DNA from: Luteibacter flocculans
Lineage (GTDB): Bacteria > Pseudomonadota > Gammaproteobacteria > Xanthomonadales > Rhodanobacteraceae
DNA: 64,000 bases
Assembly (NCBI RefSeq): GCF_023612255.1
Contig: NZ_CP063231.1
Span: 3,082,001 to 3,146,000 of the forward strand
Reading direction: 5' to 3'
Position numbers and translations under genes: made by a program. The notes under the pieces are model-generated. The model was not told where the DNA came from. It saw only the letters and a program-made list of their open reading frames with translations, and made no database searches. Positions 14,693 to 23,081 of this stretch are shown one piece after another. Positions within the stretch are counted from its first letter, which is position 1. Every line of letters starts with the position of its first letter.

Positions 14693-15835
14693 TCAGTTGT
14701 CCATGCGGTAGGGACCCATCAATTCAGGGTCGATGTCCTGCTTCGGGAGGTCGGGCGGGAGATCGCCCATGGCGATCGCCTGCTTCAACCGGAACACATA
14801 GGCCAGGATCTGAGCCACGGCGATGTACAACGCCGACGGGATTTCCCGGCCGATCTCCGTCGTGTGATACAAGGCGCGTGCCAACGGCGGCGATTCCACC
14901 ACCGGCACCTTCGCGCCACCCGCCACGTCGCGGATCTGCTGGGCGATCACATCCATGCCCTTGGCCACCACGCGCGGCGCTCCCATGCGGTCTTCGTCGT
15001 ATTTCAGGGCTACGGCGAAGTGGGTCGGATTGGTCACGATCACGTCGGCCGTCGGCACGTCTTCCATCATTCGACGGCGCGCCATCTGATGCTGCATCTG
15101 ACGGATTTTCGACTTCAGCTCCGGACTGCCCTCGTTTTCCTTGTGCTCGTCCTTCACTTCCTGCTTGGTCATCTTCATCTTTTTGGTGAAGCTGAACTTC
15201 TGCCAGGGCGCGTCCACCAGGGCGATGGCGCCGAGGGCGCAGGCGAAGACGAGGGAGGCATGCCCGAAGATGCCGAAGGCCTGGGCGATGCCGTTGCTCA
15301 CCGGGCCGGTGCCTGCCGTGTACATCTCCTGCGTCGAACGGCGCAGGAACCAGGCCAGCGCACCGCCGATCAGCAGCAGCTTCAGCAAGGATTTGCCGAG
15401 TTCGACCAGCCCGTTCATCGAGACCAGTCGGGAAAACCCCTTGATCGGATCGAGCCGGTCGAACTTCGGGATGAGTGCCTGACCCGAGAAATTGAGCCCG
15501 CCCATCAACGCCGAGGCGGCGATTGCGGCGATCGCCGTCACGGCGAACACCGGGCCCAGCAGTTTCAAGGCTTCCAGCGCAGCCGCTGCCAGCGCGCGTG
15601 AGATGCCGTCGACCGCGAACAGGTCGTCGCGCGAATAGCGCAGCCCCACGTGCATGATGTTGGCCGCATGCACAGCCATCTGCTCGCGCGAGGCGATCAT
15701 GGTGGTGACGCCCGAGAGCACCACGACCGCGGTGGAAAGGTCGCGCGAACGCGGGAGGTCGCCCTTCTCGCGGGCTTCGCGAAGGCGTTTGTCACTAGGG
15801 GCTTCGGTGCGGTCTTCCTTGTCGGTCTCGCTCAT
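14693..15835 (-). CDS. flhB: Flagellar export switch protein FlhB
   Basis: A 380-residue FlhB with four membrane helices (about 33-210), a cytoplasmic linker (KKMKMTKQEVKDEHKENEG) and the autocleavage site Asn269-Pro270-Thr271-His272 in VTNPTHFAV. Cleavage switches export from rod/hook to filament substrates when signalled by FliK. The start at 15835 (MSETDKEDRTEAPSDKRL) matches the family N-terminus and overlaps the fliR stop (ATGA). It is part of the fliNOPQR-flhB-flhA run. Confidence 0.96.
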   Translation of the reverse strand: MSETDKEDRTEAPSDKRLREAREKGDLPRSRDLSTAVVVLSGVTTMIASREQMAVHAANIMHVGLRYSRDDLFAVDGISRALAAAALEALKLLGPVFAVTAIAAIAASALMGGLNFSGQALIPKFDRLDPIKGFSRLVSMNGLVELGKSLLKLLLIGGALAWFLRRSTQEMYTAGTGPVSNGIAQAFGIFGHASLVFACALGAIALVDAPWQKFSFTKKMKMTKQEVKDEHKENEGSPELKSKIRQMQHQMARRRMMEDVPTADVIVTNPTHFAVALKYDEDRMGAPRVVAKGMDVIAQQIRDVAGGAKVPVVESPPLARALYHTTEIGREIPSALYIAVAQILAYVFRLKQAIAMGDLPPDLPKQDIDPELMGPYRMDN

Positions 15836-16608
15836 GGCGAGGACCTCCCGACGAGTTGACGCATGGCGTCCCACGCCTCGGTCTGCAGCGAATCGAACGC
15901 GCCCGGGAGCGCGCGCAACGCAAGCCAGACAGCCAGCAGGCCGAGACAGATCGTGATCGGAAAGCCGACCGCAAAGAGATTCATGGACGGAGCGGACCGG
16001 CTGATCGCACCGAAGCCCAGGTTGACCACCAGCGTCGCGGTCAACGCCGGCAAGGCCACGCGTACCGCGCCACCGAACAAGTGGCTGGCGAACTCGAGCA
16101 CACCCCAAAGACCGTTGGTGCCGATGCCCTGCTCGCTCACCGGCAACGAGCGGAAGCTATCGGCCAGCAGCGCAATCAGCTGCAGGTGACCGTTCATGAC
16201 CAGGAACAGGAGCGTCACCAGCATCGTGTAGAACTGGCTAAGCACGGGCGTGGTGCCGCCGACACCGGGATTCACGGTCTCGGCGAAGCCGAGGCTCATC
16301 GCCTGCGACACGAGCTGGCCGCCGAACGACACAGCTTCGAAGATCAGCTTGAGGATGAAACCGAGCGAGGCGCCAACCAGCACCTGCTGGGCGAGCGTCG
16401 CCACGCCCTCCGCCGAGAGCGGCCGGATATCGAGCGGCGCCAACGGCCCAAGCGCCATGGTCAGTAGCAGCGCCAGACCGAGGCGAATCCGCGCAGGAAT
16501 CATGGTGGCACCCAGCACGGGCGCCACGAGCAGGAGACCCGAGATCCGCGCCAACGCCCAACACGCGCTGCCCACCCACCCTTCGAGCTGGCCGACGTCG
16601 ATCGGCAT
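15832..16608 (-). CDS. fliR: Flagellar export protein FliR
   Basis: A 258-residue integral membrane protein with about six hydrophobic helices, including SFGGQLVSQAMSLGFAETVN, the conserved segment of the FliP5Q4R1 entry gate. The start at 16608 (MPIDVGQLEGWVG) gives an ATGA overlap with fliQ. It forms the single R subunit at the base of the export pore. The flhB start overlaps its stop. Confidence 0.94.
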   Translation of the reverse strand: MPIDVGQLEGWVGSACWALARISGLLLVAPVLGATMIPARIRLGLALLLTMALGPLAPLDIRPLSAEGVATLAQQVLVGASLGFILKLIFEAVSFGGQLVSQAMSLGFAETVNPGVGGTTPVLSQFYTMLVTLLFLVMNGHLQLIALLADSFRSLPVSEQGIGTNGLWGVLEFASHLFGGAVRVALPALTATLVVNLGFGAISRSAPSMNLFAVGFPITICLGLLAVWLALRALPGAFDSLQTEAWDAMRQLVGRSSP

Positions 16609-16877
16609 CAACGTACCGCCTGGGGCAGGTTCTCGATCAAGGTACGCGTGAACTGCACCAGCGTGCGGAGCATCCACGGGCCAGCGATGATCATCACTAG
16701 GGCCATGGAGATCAGCTTCGGAATGAAGCTCAAGGTCTGCTCGTTGATCTGCGTAGCCGCCTGGACCATGCCGATGATGAGACCGACCGCGAGCGCGGTG
16801 AGCAGCAGCGGCGCGCCAATCAGCATCGCGATGTGCAGGGCCTGCTGGCCAAAGCCGATGACCGATTCCGGCGTCAT
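16608..16877 (-). CDS. fliQ: Flagellar export protein FliQ
   Basis: An 89-residue protein with two transmembrane helices: MTPESVIGFGQQALHIAMLI and the region around GLIIGMVQAATQINEQTLSF, the diagnostic FliQ motif. Four copies encircle FliP in the export gate. The start at 16877 overlaps the fliP stop (ATGA), and the stop overlaps the fliR ATG. Confidence 0.94.
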   Translation of the reverse strand: MTPESVIGFGQQALHIAMLIGAPLLLTALAVGLIIGMVQAATQINEQTLSFIPKLISMALVMIIAGPWMLRTLVQFTRTLIENLPQAVR

Positions 16878-17665
16878 TGGAAGAAGCTCCCCGCCAGCGT
16901 GCCGAGCAGCAGAGTCCACCCGTCGACCAGCACGAAGAGCATGATCTTGAACGGCAGAGAGATGATCATCGGCGAGACCATCATCATGCCCATCGACATC
17001 AGCACGGAGGCGACGACGAGATCGATGATGAGAAACGGAATGAACAGCAGGAAGCCCATCTGGAACGCCGTCTTGAGCTCGCTGGTGACGAACGCCGGCA
17101 GCGCCACGCGGTATGGCACCGCATCCTTGTCCGCATAGGGCTGCTCACCGGCGAGCCGGGTGAACAACTGCAGGTCGGGTTCGCGCGTCTGCTCGAGCAT
17201 GAAGTGGCGGAACGGCGCGGCAGCCAGCGGCAGCGCGTCCTGCACGCTCATCTGCCCATCCATGTACGGCTTGACGCCTGCGTCGTACGCCTTGTTCATC
17301 ACCGGCGTCATCACGAACAACGTGAGGAACAGCGACAGACCGAGCACTACCTGGTTCGGCGGGGTGCTGTTCGTACCCAGCGCCTGACGCAGGAAGCCCA
17401 GCACGATGATGATGCGGGTGAACGAAGTCATCATCAGCAGGATCGCGGGCAGCGCGGTCAACGCCGTCATCAGCGCCAGCATCTGGATCGACAGCGACCA
17501 CGTCTGGCCGCCGTTGCCGGCCGGCTGCACGTTGAGCAACTGAATGCCCGGCGGCTCCGCGGCAAACGCAACCACGGGTGTTGCGAGCAACAGGATCAGG
17601 AACCACCAGGCGGAACGCAGGATCGCGCGCGAGCGGCGGGGGGCCGCGGGACTGGCAGACTTCAT
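16874..17665 (-). CDS. fliP: Flagellar export protein FliP
   Basis: A 263-residue FliP with a cleavable N-terminal signal (basic MKSASPAAPRRSR, then a hydrophobic core ending VVAFA), unusual among export-gate proteins but typical of FliP. Later helices carry LMMTSFTRIIIVLGFLRQAL and a C-terminal FKIMLFVLVDGWTLL. The start at 17665 overlaps the fliO stop (ATGA); an ATG 12 bases further upstream would extend into fliO. It forms the pentameric core of the export pore. Confidence 0.95.
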   Translation of the reverse strand: MKSASPAAPRRSRAILRSAWWFLILLLATPVVAFAAEPPGIQLLNVQPAGNGGQTWSLSIQMLALMTALTALPAILLMMTSFTRIIIVLGFLRQALGTNSTPPNQVVLGLSLFLTLFVMTPVMNKAYDAGVKPYMDGQMSVQDALPLAAAPFRHFMLEQTREPDLQLFTRLAGEQPYADKDAVPYRVALPAFVTSELKTAFQMGFLLFIPFLIIDLVVASVLMSMGMMMVSPMIISLPFKIMLFVLVDGWTLLLGTLAGSFFQ

Positions 17666-18084
17666 GGACGCTTCCACTGGTTAAGCACGTCGCGGAAGCC
17701 GCGAATGGCAGGCGACGACGGCGGCAGCACGTCCTCCGCGATCGGGGTGTCGAGCACGTGCAGCGTCCGCAGGCCACCGGTCGGCGAGGCGCCGACGAGC
17801 AACTGGGTACCGCCGACCTCGATCAACATGACCTTTTCCTTGATACCGACCGGCATCGATTCGATGACGCGAATCCGCCGACCGCCCGGACGCACCCTTG
17901 CCTGGGCGCGACGGCTCAGCCAGCCGACGAAGAAAATGAGCGCCACGACACCGAGCAGGCTGATCAGCACGCGGACGATTTCCGCGCCCGAGTCGACCGC
18001 GGGCGCAGCGGCGGGAGCCGCCAGCACGACGCACGGGAGAAGGGCTGCGACGAAGGCGGCGAACTTACGGCGCACGAGAATCAC
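17662..18084 (-). CDS. fliO: Flagellar assembly protein FliO
   Basis: A 140-residue FliO: signal-like first helix (LVRRKFAAFVAALLPCVVLA), a transmembrane helix around EIVRVLISLLGVVALIFFVG, then a small cytoplasmic domain (IRVIESMPVGIKEKVMLIEV). It stabilises FliP during gate assembly. It starts at GTG 18084, overlapping the fliN stop (GTGA). FliO is the least conserved export protein, so assignment rests on topology, the motif PVGIKEK and position. Confidence 0.9.
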   Translation of the reverse strand: MILVRRKFAAFVAALLPCVVLAAPAAAPAVDSGAEIVRVLISLLGVVALIFFVGWLSRRAQARVRPGGRRIRVIESMPVGIKEKVMLIEVGGTQLLVGASPTGGLRTLHVLDTPIAEDVLPPSSPAIRGFRDVLNQWKRP

Positions 18085-18419
18085 CGCAGCTTGCGGACGC
18101 GCTCGGCCGGGCTGATCACATCGGTCAGCCGGATACCGAATTTCTCGTTGATGACGACTACTTCGCCGTGCGCGACGAGGGTGCCGTTCACGAACACGTC
18201 GAGCGGCTCGCCCGCGGCGCGGTCCAGTTCCACCACCGACCCCTGGTTCAGCTGGAGCAGGTTGCGAATGCTGATCTTGGTGCGGCCCACTTCCATGGCC
18301 ATGGTGACGGGCACATCGAGGATGACGTCGAGATTGACCTCACTGCCGAGGCCCATGGTGGCGGCGATAGACGCCTCGGCACCGTTGTCGAGTTCTTCGT
18401 GGATGGTGGGTTCGTTCAT
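18081..18419 (-). CDS. fliN: Flagellar motor switch protein FliN
   Basis: A 112-residue FliN with the C-terminal SpoA domain (LDVILDVPVTMAMEVGRTKI ... VNGTLVAHGEVVVINEKFGI). It builds the C-ring base with FliM and FliG and also binds FliH for export. It normally follows fliM within a few bases; here about 1.35 kb separates them, and fliN opens its own operon behind a sigma-54 site at 18466..18481. The start at 18419 (MNEPTIHEE) lies 47 bases inside that promoter. Confidence 0.95.
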   Translation of the reverse strand: MNEPTIHEELDNGAEASIAATMGLGSEVNLDVILDVPVTMAMEVGRTKISIRNLLQLNQGSVVELDRAAGEPLDVFVNGTLVAHGEVVVINEKFGIRLTDVISPAERVRKLR

Positions 18420-18465
18420 GGCCGTTCCGTGTAAGAGAGGGTATGCCGGGTTGCTATCCCCTTGA

Positions 18466-18481
18466 AGCAAGCGGCGTGCCA
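18466..18481 (-). promoter_or_regulatory. Sigma-54 promoter of fliNOPQR-flhBA
   Basis: On the minus strand the site reads TGGCAC-GCCGC-TTGCT, an exact match to the RpoN -24/-12 consensus. The expected start of transcription is about 18454, giving a leader of about 35 bases to the fliN ATG. It makes fliN independent of the fliL promoter. Confidence 0.85.
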
Positions 18482-18832
18482 CGATGTCTGCGCGGCGTGA
18501 ATCGCACGTTTCTGCGCTGGATCAGTCACTTGGACGCCGGGGCGAGGTCGGGAACGGAAGGTGACGCAGGAGGGCAGACGGAAACCTGACGCTCGACGGC
18601 AGTTAGTCACCACGACGGGGCATTGACGCGTCACATGGCGGAGAGCTCGCCGCCCGCAACGAACAACGGATGCATTGCGACGTAAGCGTGCCGACTGAGG
18701 ACAGAATGGGCCGAAAAAAAACGGTTCTTCGCTGAATTCCGGGGCTCTGTCTGGATACGTCGGTTCGTTCGCCGAAGCGTGACTGCATATGTCCGGCGGT
18801 TGGCGGGGCTGTTGGCTCGGACGGAGAGGCCT
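18482..18832. other. Non-coding stretch upstream of fliN
   Basis: No convincing gene on either strand. It lies between the fliN sigma-54 site and the repeat element. There is one run of eight A (around 18716-18723) but no clear promoter, hairpin or conserved frame. Enhancer sites for FleQ would be expected here or overlapping the promoter but cannot be recognised by eye. Confidence 0.5.
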
Positions 18833-19008
18833 GAGCCTTCGGTGTCCCCCTCGCTGCTCAGACAGGTCCTCCGCGCTCGCAAAGGATGGCCGCTGGCGCG
18901 GCCCATGTACCTAGTGGCCTTCGGCCGCTCTCTTGTGCGGAAACTCGCATCGAGGGGGACACCGAAGACTCTCACGATGACTGAGGTCGCGTGTCGGGAG
19001 AGCCGCAG
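18833..19008 (-). repeat. Palindromic repeat element, copy 1
   Basis: About 175 bases nearly identical, in opposite orientation, to 36201..36376. Each copy is bounded internally by inverted 17-mers (CTTCGGTGTCCCCCTCG at 18837-18853, its complement at 18951-18967) and contains smaller palindromes such as GGCCGCTGGCGCGGCC. Open frames through it are by-products of composition, not genes. It resembles a dispersed non-autonomous or REP-like element and sits in the gap between fliM and fliN. Confidence 0.8.
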
Positions 19009-19109
19009 ACGCAGCTGCGAGCCCCATACGTCGTGCCTGCGAAAGCAGAGGAATCCAGCGACTCCACGCGAACGATCACGAAGGCAAGCCACCCGGCCCG
19101 CCGGAGCTA

Positions 19110-19334
19110 TCAACGGGCAGCGTTTTTCTTGAAGAAGATAGCGGTTGCCACCCCTACCATCGTTAATGCAATGGCGCCAATGAGCCAGAAAACGACATCA
19201 TGCTCGAGATTTTGATAAAGACCGTCTTCGTAGCTGGCAATTTGGGCAATCAAGAACACGGACATGCACGCTATCCATTCTTTGATCCATGAAGGCCGGC
19301 TCTGCTGCTTAGAGGTTGCTCCAGAGGCAATCAT
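19110..19334 (-). CDS. Small 2-TM protein, putative partner/immunity of GG peptide 2
   Basis: A 74-residue protein whose ATG (19334) overlaps the stop of the GG-peptide gene (ATGA). Two hydrophobic helices (around CMSVFLIAQIA and VVFWLIGAIALTMVGVATAI) are joined by an acidic loop ending LEHD, with a lysine-rich C-terminus. KEW, Phe, Gly, Tyr, EHD and Phe occur at the same spacing as in the broken frame at 472..684. GC is about 49% (19141..19260 by eye), below the flagellar genes. Tight coupling and topology suggest an immunity or maturation accessory role; no known family was recognised. Confidence 0.65.
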   Translation of the reverse strand: MIASGATSKQQSRPSWIKEWIACMSVFLIAQIASYEDGLYQNLEHDVVFWLIGAIALTMVGVATAIFFKKNAAR

Positions 19335-19609
19335 CACGGGTGCCCACGCATGATCCATGGTTGAACAATCATCGGATCAACGATGTGATCGTTCAGGTAA
19401 GTGCCAATGCTGTACCCGACACCCCAGCCAAACATGCCTACGGCACCGACTGCTCCGCCTCTTGCGGCACCTGCTGCCGTACCCTCCAGAATTGCGCCAG
19501 CGACGCTGCCGAAAGCAGCTCCCTTCTCTATCTTGTCAGCCAGATAATCACTGAGTGGCGGGCGCCCGCCAGCAACGTATCGAGACTCTTCAAGTGTCAA
19601 TTTGCGCAT
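19334..19609 (-). CDS. Double-glycine-leader peptide (bacteriocin-like precursor), copy 2
   Basis: A 91-residue precursor with leader MRKLTLEESRYVAGG. The mature part is a glycine-zipper-like hydrophobic segment (GSVAGAILEGTAAGAARGG then AVGAVGMFGWGVGYSIGTY), typical of membrane-inserting class II peptides. Three ATGs occur in a row; the third (19609) has GGAG 6 bases upstream and starts the leader, so it is preferred. It lies 157 bases downstream of fliM in the same direction, so readthrough from the fliL promoter is possible. No exporter is nearby. Toxicity is an inference. Confidence 0.72.
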   Translation of the reverse strand: MRKLTLEESRYVAGGRPPLSDYLADKIEKGAAFGSVAGAILEGTAAGAARGGAVGAVGMFGWGVGYSIGTYLNDHIVDPMIVQPWIMRGHP

Positions 19610-19766
19610 CATCATCTCCGAGTGAATTCTCTACCGCTTGTAGAGCGGGAGAAAGCTACGGAGGCTCGTGAGCTATGTATGTAAGGGGTGGGCCGCTTGT
19701 ACTGTAGTACTTGGCTCTAGGCATTATTTGTCGGCGCTGTACCGCAGTCGACCGCGGCACAGGGGC

Positions 19767-20783
19767 TCAAGCCGGCTCGGTCACCGGCTGGACTGGAACT
19801 GGCGTGGAGCGCGGGGCGCTACGACGCAGCAGCGATTCGAACTGGATCGCCTTGTTGCCGCTGGAGTTCGCCATGCGACCACGGAAAACCGGTACGTCCT
19901 CGGCAAAGATGGTGGCCGTCTCGGGGAGACTGATCGGAATCACGTCACCCTTGCGCAGGTGCAGGAAGTCGCGGATCGTCAGTCGGGCTTCCGCGAGCAT
20001 GGCCGTGACTTCGACTTCCGCATCGAGGATTTCCTCATGGAGGTTCTGGATCCAGCGATCGTCGCGCTCGGCACGGTCGCTCTGCACGCCGGCATCGAGC
20101 AATTCGCGGATCGGCTCGACCATCGAATACGGCAGCGTCAGATGGACTTCGCCGCCACCGCCATCCAGTTCGATATGGAAACGCGAGACCACCACGGTTT
20201 CCGTGGGGCTCACGATGTTCGCGAACTGCGGGTTGATCTCGGAGTTCAAGAACTCGAAGTGCATCTTCAGGACCGGTGCCCAGGCCTCGGCCATCGCACC
20301 GAAGGCTTCCTGCAGCACGATCTGGATCACGCGGTTTTCGGTCGGGGTGAAGTCACGGCCCTCGATACGGGCGTGGTATCGGCCGTCGCCGCCGAAGAAG
20401 TTGTCGATCACGGTGAAGACCAGACGCGGTTCGAACACCATCAGCGCAGTACCGCGCAGCGGCTTGATCCGAATGAGATTCAGATTGCTCGGGACCGCCA
20501 GCGAGTGCACGTACTCGTTGAACTTGGTCATCTTCACGCCGAGCACCGACACTTCGCACGACTTTCTCAACACATTGAAGAGATTCGCGCGGAAATACCG
20601 GGCAAAACGATCGTTGACCATCTCCAGCGTGGGCAGGCGACCGCGAACGATGCGGTCCTGCTGGGTGAAGTCGTAATCGAGGATGCCACCGGGCGGCGGT
20701 AGCTCGACCTCGGTCTCGACCGCGCCACCTTCCACTCCTGCGAGCAGGGCGTCGATTTCTTCCTGGGTGAGGATGTCGCTCAT
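19767..20783 (-). CDS. fliM: Flagellar motor switch protein FliM
   Basis: A 338-residue FliM: N-terminal CheY-P docking peptide MSDILTQEEIDALLAG, middle CheC-like domain (RLPTLEMVNDRFARYFRANL, with NFFGGDGRY), and C-terminal SpoA domain (EEILDAEVEVTAMLAEARLT ... GDVIPISL). It forms the C-ring wall and converts CheY-P binding to a rotation switch. The start at 20783 is fixed by the docking peptide. It lies just downstream of fliL (16-base gap), but fliN does not follow: the peptide cassette and repeat element intervene. Confidence 0.96.
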   Translation of the reverse strand: MSDILTQEEIDALLAGVEGGAVETEVELPPPGGILDYDFTQQDRIVRGRLPTLEMVNDRFARYFRANLFNVLRKSCEVSVLGVKMTKFNEYVHSLAVPSNLNLIRIKPLRGTALMVFEPRLVFTVIDNFFGGDGRYHARIEGRDFTPTENRVIQIVLQEAFGAMAEAWAPVLKMHFEFLNSEINPQFANIVSPTETVVVSRFHIELDGGGGEVHLTLPYSMVEPIRELLDAGVQSDRAERDDRWIQNLHEEILDAEVEVTAMLAEARLTIRDFLHLRKGDVIPISLPETATIFAEDVPVFRGRMANSSGNKAIQFESLLRRSAPRSTPVPVQPVTEPA

Positions 20784-20799
20784 GGCCGAGTGATTCCCG

Positions 20800-21294
20800 T
20801 CACTGCATGATGAAGCTGGTGAAATAGACCGCATCCACACCGGGGCGGCCGATCTTTTCCTTCAGTACCCGCTGGATCTCCGCGAGCGCCGCAGCCTGCA
20901 GCTTCTGCTTGCCCTTCACGTCGGACAGGCTCTTCACGTCCTGCGCCGAGAACAGCATCAGCAGTGCATTGCGGATTTCCGGATCGGCTTCCTTCGCCGC
21001 GGCGATGGCTTCCGGGTCGTGCGACATGACGTTCACGCCGATCTGCAGAAAGCGCAGGGCATTCTCGTCCTGGAAGTTGACGACGAAGGCGGGATCGAGC
21101 TGGAGATACAACGCCGGCTTGGACTTCGCCGCTTCAGCGGCGTTCTCCGCACCCTTGGCGTGACCGCCTTTGAGCATGACCCAGGCGCCCGCGCCACCCG
21201 CAGCGAGGACCACCAGCGCGCCGATGATGAGCAGCAGGCCTTTCTTCTTTTTCTTGGGTGCCTGTTCGGTCACTTCGTCGGGTACAGCAGCCAT
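20800..21294 (-). CDS. fliL: Flagellar basal-body protein FliL
   Basis: A 164-residue single-pass protein: lysine-rich cytoplasmic start (APKKKKKG), one membrane helix (LLLIIGALVVLAAGGAGAWV), then a periplasmic domain (LQLDPAFVVNFQDENALRFL ... VYFTSFIMQ). FliL surrounds stators and raises torque under load. It is the first gene behind the sigma-54 site at 21367..21382 and is separated from fliK by about 190 bases, so fliLM forms its own short operon. Confidence 0.93.
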   Translation of the reverse strand: MAAVPDEVTEQAPKKKKKGLLLIIGALVVLAAGGAGAWVMLKGGHAKGAENAAEAAKSKPALYLQLDPAFVVNFQDENALRFLQIGVNVMSHDPEAIAAAKEADPEIRNALLMLFSAQDVKSLSDVKGKQKLQAAALAEIQRVLKEKIGRPGVDAVYFTSFIMQ

Positions 21295-21366
21295 GCGGGG
21301 AAAACCTCTTGCCTGTCGAATGGAATGGGCCCGGGCGACTCGGCGCCTGGGCCTCGTGAATCGTAT

Positions 21367-21382
21367 TGCAAACCGCGTGCCA
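21367..21382 (-). promoter_or_regulatory. Sigma-54 promoter of fliLM
   Basis: The minus strand reads TGGCAC-GCGGT-TTGCA, a full match to the RpoN consensus, in the fliK-fliL gap. The predicted transcription start is about 21355, roughly 60 bases before the fliL ATG. Readthrough past fliM could reach the GG-peptide cassette. Confidence 0.85.
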
Positions 21383-21487
21383 TGCTCACCGAGAGACAGG
21401 AGCGCGCCACAGCGCGGTTGGCGCCCCCCGGCCCGAAGGACTGGCGGTCGAAAATTTGACGACCGACGGTTTTACGTCAGGCAAACG

Positions 21488-22594
21488 TCAGGCGATCTCG
21501 TCCAGAAGGCTGCGGCTTACGGAGGAAACGGCGACTGTCTCTGCGGCGCCGGATGCGCCCGACTCTGCGCCCTGCCCCTGCGAACCGTCGCTGCGCCCAT
21601 CCGCAGCTTCGCCGCCCTGACGCTGCCCCACGTCCGCCTGCCCCAGGGAGAGGCCATGATGGGCGAGCATGCTGTCCAATTGCGAAAGCGTCTGCTGCAC
21701 GGCGTGCACCGCCGCAGGATGCTGCGCCAGAATCGCCACGTTGACCTTGCCCGCGTCGAGGTGGACGCGAACGTCCATGCTGCCCAGCTCCTCCGGATGC
21801 AGCTTGATGCGTGCTTCCTTGATCTGACCGGAGCCCATCCAGGCAATCTGTTCGCCGAGTTCCTGTGCGAACTGCGGCGTAGTCGCCGCCTGAGTAGCCT
21901 GCACCTGCATCACCGGCGCGGCGTTACCCAGCTCAGGGGTATGCATCAGCGGCATCGGGCTATTGGCAGCGTCGACGACGGGGCCATTGTCGTCCTTCGT
22001 CGATGCTGCCGCACCGCCTTGCGTCGCCAGCAACGCCGCGAACGACGGCGGCACCACACCCGCAGCCGCACCCGCGACACCCACAGCCGGAAGGGTCGTC
22101 TTGTCGAGTAGCGCGGCGGTCGCGTCCGGCACGACGGTACCGGCGGCATCGCCGCCCGCGCCGAGCGCGCCAGCCAACGGCGCGGCAGCGCGAGGCATGC
22201 CGAGCGCGGCGCCCGCCTGTTTCGTGACGCCCAGGGCGGCAGCGGCCACGTCGACCGCTTTCGCCGGCACGCCGATCAATGAAAGCATCGTCGCCGCGAT
22301 GGACGGATCGTCTACAGCGGACGCTTCCTTATCCGAAGGCTTTGCGTCGGGTTCCTTGTCCACCTTGGCATTGGCGGCCGCCGAAGCCGGCGCTGCCGGG
22401 GTTGCCTTGGCGTCCTGCGCGTCACGCGCCTGGTCTCGCGGCGCGTGCGCGTCTGCATGGGCCGCATCCAACGCTGCGTCGAAACGCTTCGTGGAGGCGC
22501 CGCCCTCCTGCTCGCGACCGGCCGCGGTCGGCGTCGCAGCAGCGGCAGGAGCCGGCGGGCGGGCGATGTTGAGAGCAAGCGTGGCGTTGTTCAT
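21488..22594 (-). CDS. fliK: Flagellar hook-length control protein FliK
   Basis: A 368-residue protein: Ala/Pro-rich, probably unstructured N-terminal two thirds acting as the molecular ruler, and a conserved C-terminal Flg_hook domain (IKEARIKLHPEELGSMDVRV ... HHGLSLGQADVG). It measures hook length and triggers the FlhB specificity switch. The ATG at 22594 (MNNATLALNIARP) is chosen; longer frames upstream run into fliJ. It is the last gene of the fliE-led run before the fliL promoter. Confidence 0.92.
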   Translation of the reverse strand: MNNATLALNIARPPAPAAAATPTAAGREQEGGASTKRFDAALDAAHADAHAPRDQARDAQDAKATPAAPASAAANAKVDKEPDAKPSDKEASAVDDPSIAATMLSLIGVPAKAVDVAAAALGVTKQAGAALGMPRAAAPLAGALGAGGDAAGTVVPDATAALLDKTTLPAVGVAGAAAGVVPPSFAALLATQGGAAASTKDDNGPVVDAANSPMPLMHTPELGNAAPVMQVQATQAATTPQFAQELGEQIAWMGSGQIKEARIKLHPEELGSMDVRVHLDAGKVNVAILAQHPAAVHAVQQTLSQLDSMLAHHGLSLGQADVGQRQGGEAADGRSDGSQGQGAESGASGAAETVAVSSVSRSLLDEIA

Positions 22595-22646
22595 GCGATG
22601 TACCCGTTCAATGCGTGCATGGGGATGAGGTGGCCGGTCGGACACA

Positions 22647-23081
22647 TCAAGCGTCGCTTCGCGTCGGACGACGGTGCTGCGAACGTTCGTCGGCCTGTTC
22701 CTGTTCGCGGCGATCCTGGCTCTTGCGTTCCTGCTCGCGGTATTTCGTGGTGACCGAATCCAGTGCCTTGGCGCGGCCGCGGGCCGCGGTCCAGTCCTCG
22801 CGAGCGCGTTCGAGCGCACGCTCGCGGCGCTGTACCTCGCCCAGCTGCTGCACGATCGCCATATCGATCTTTTGCAGGAACTGCTGCCGGTTGAGCAACG
22901 CGCTTACGCCAATGCCACTCGGCATCTCGGCGTATTCGTTGCGGTAGCGACGCAACTCCACCAGCTGGTGTTCTGCATCCGCAAGCGCGCGCTGCTGTGT
23001 CGCGAGCGCTCGGGTGGCGTCCTCGGCCTTCTCGGCTGCGAGGTTCACGACAGGTTGAAGGCGGTCGGCGCGGGAGGGCAT
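22647..23081 (-). CDS. fliJ: Flagellar export chaperone FliJ
   Basis: A 144-residue highly helical protein predicted to form an antiparallel coiled coil (QPVVNLAAEKAEDATRALAT ... RRERALERAREDWTAARGRA). It inserts in the FliI ATPase hexamer like the gamma subunit of F1 and links it to FlhA. Its ATG at 23081 overlaps the fliI stop (TGATG). Sequence conservation is low, as is normal for FliJ. Confidence 0.93.
   Translation of the reverse strand: MPSRADRLQPVVNLAAEKAEDATRALATQQRALADAEHQLVELRRYRNEYAEMPSGIGVSALLNRQQFLQKIDMAIVQQLGEVQRRERALERAREDWTAARGRAKALDSVTTKYREQERKSQDRREQEQADERSQHRRPTRSDA

Noticed and set aside
11322..14711. A 1129-codon open frame on the plus strand opposite flhF and flhA
   Set aside because: It is antisense to two complete, motif-bearing genes, is rich in Arg/His/Gly as expected from high-GC complement reading, and shows no domain or ribosome site.
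18631..19113. A 160-codon minus-strand frame between fliN and the GG cassette
   Set aside because: It spans the palindromic repeat and has no ribosome site or domain; its match elsewhere is the repeat itself.
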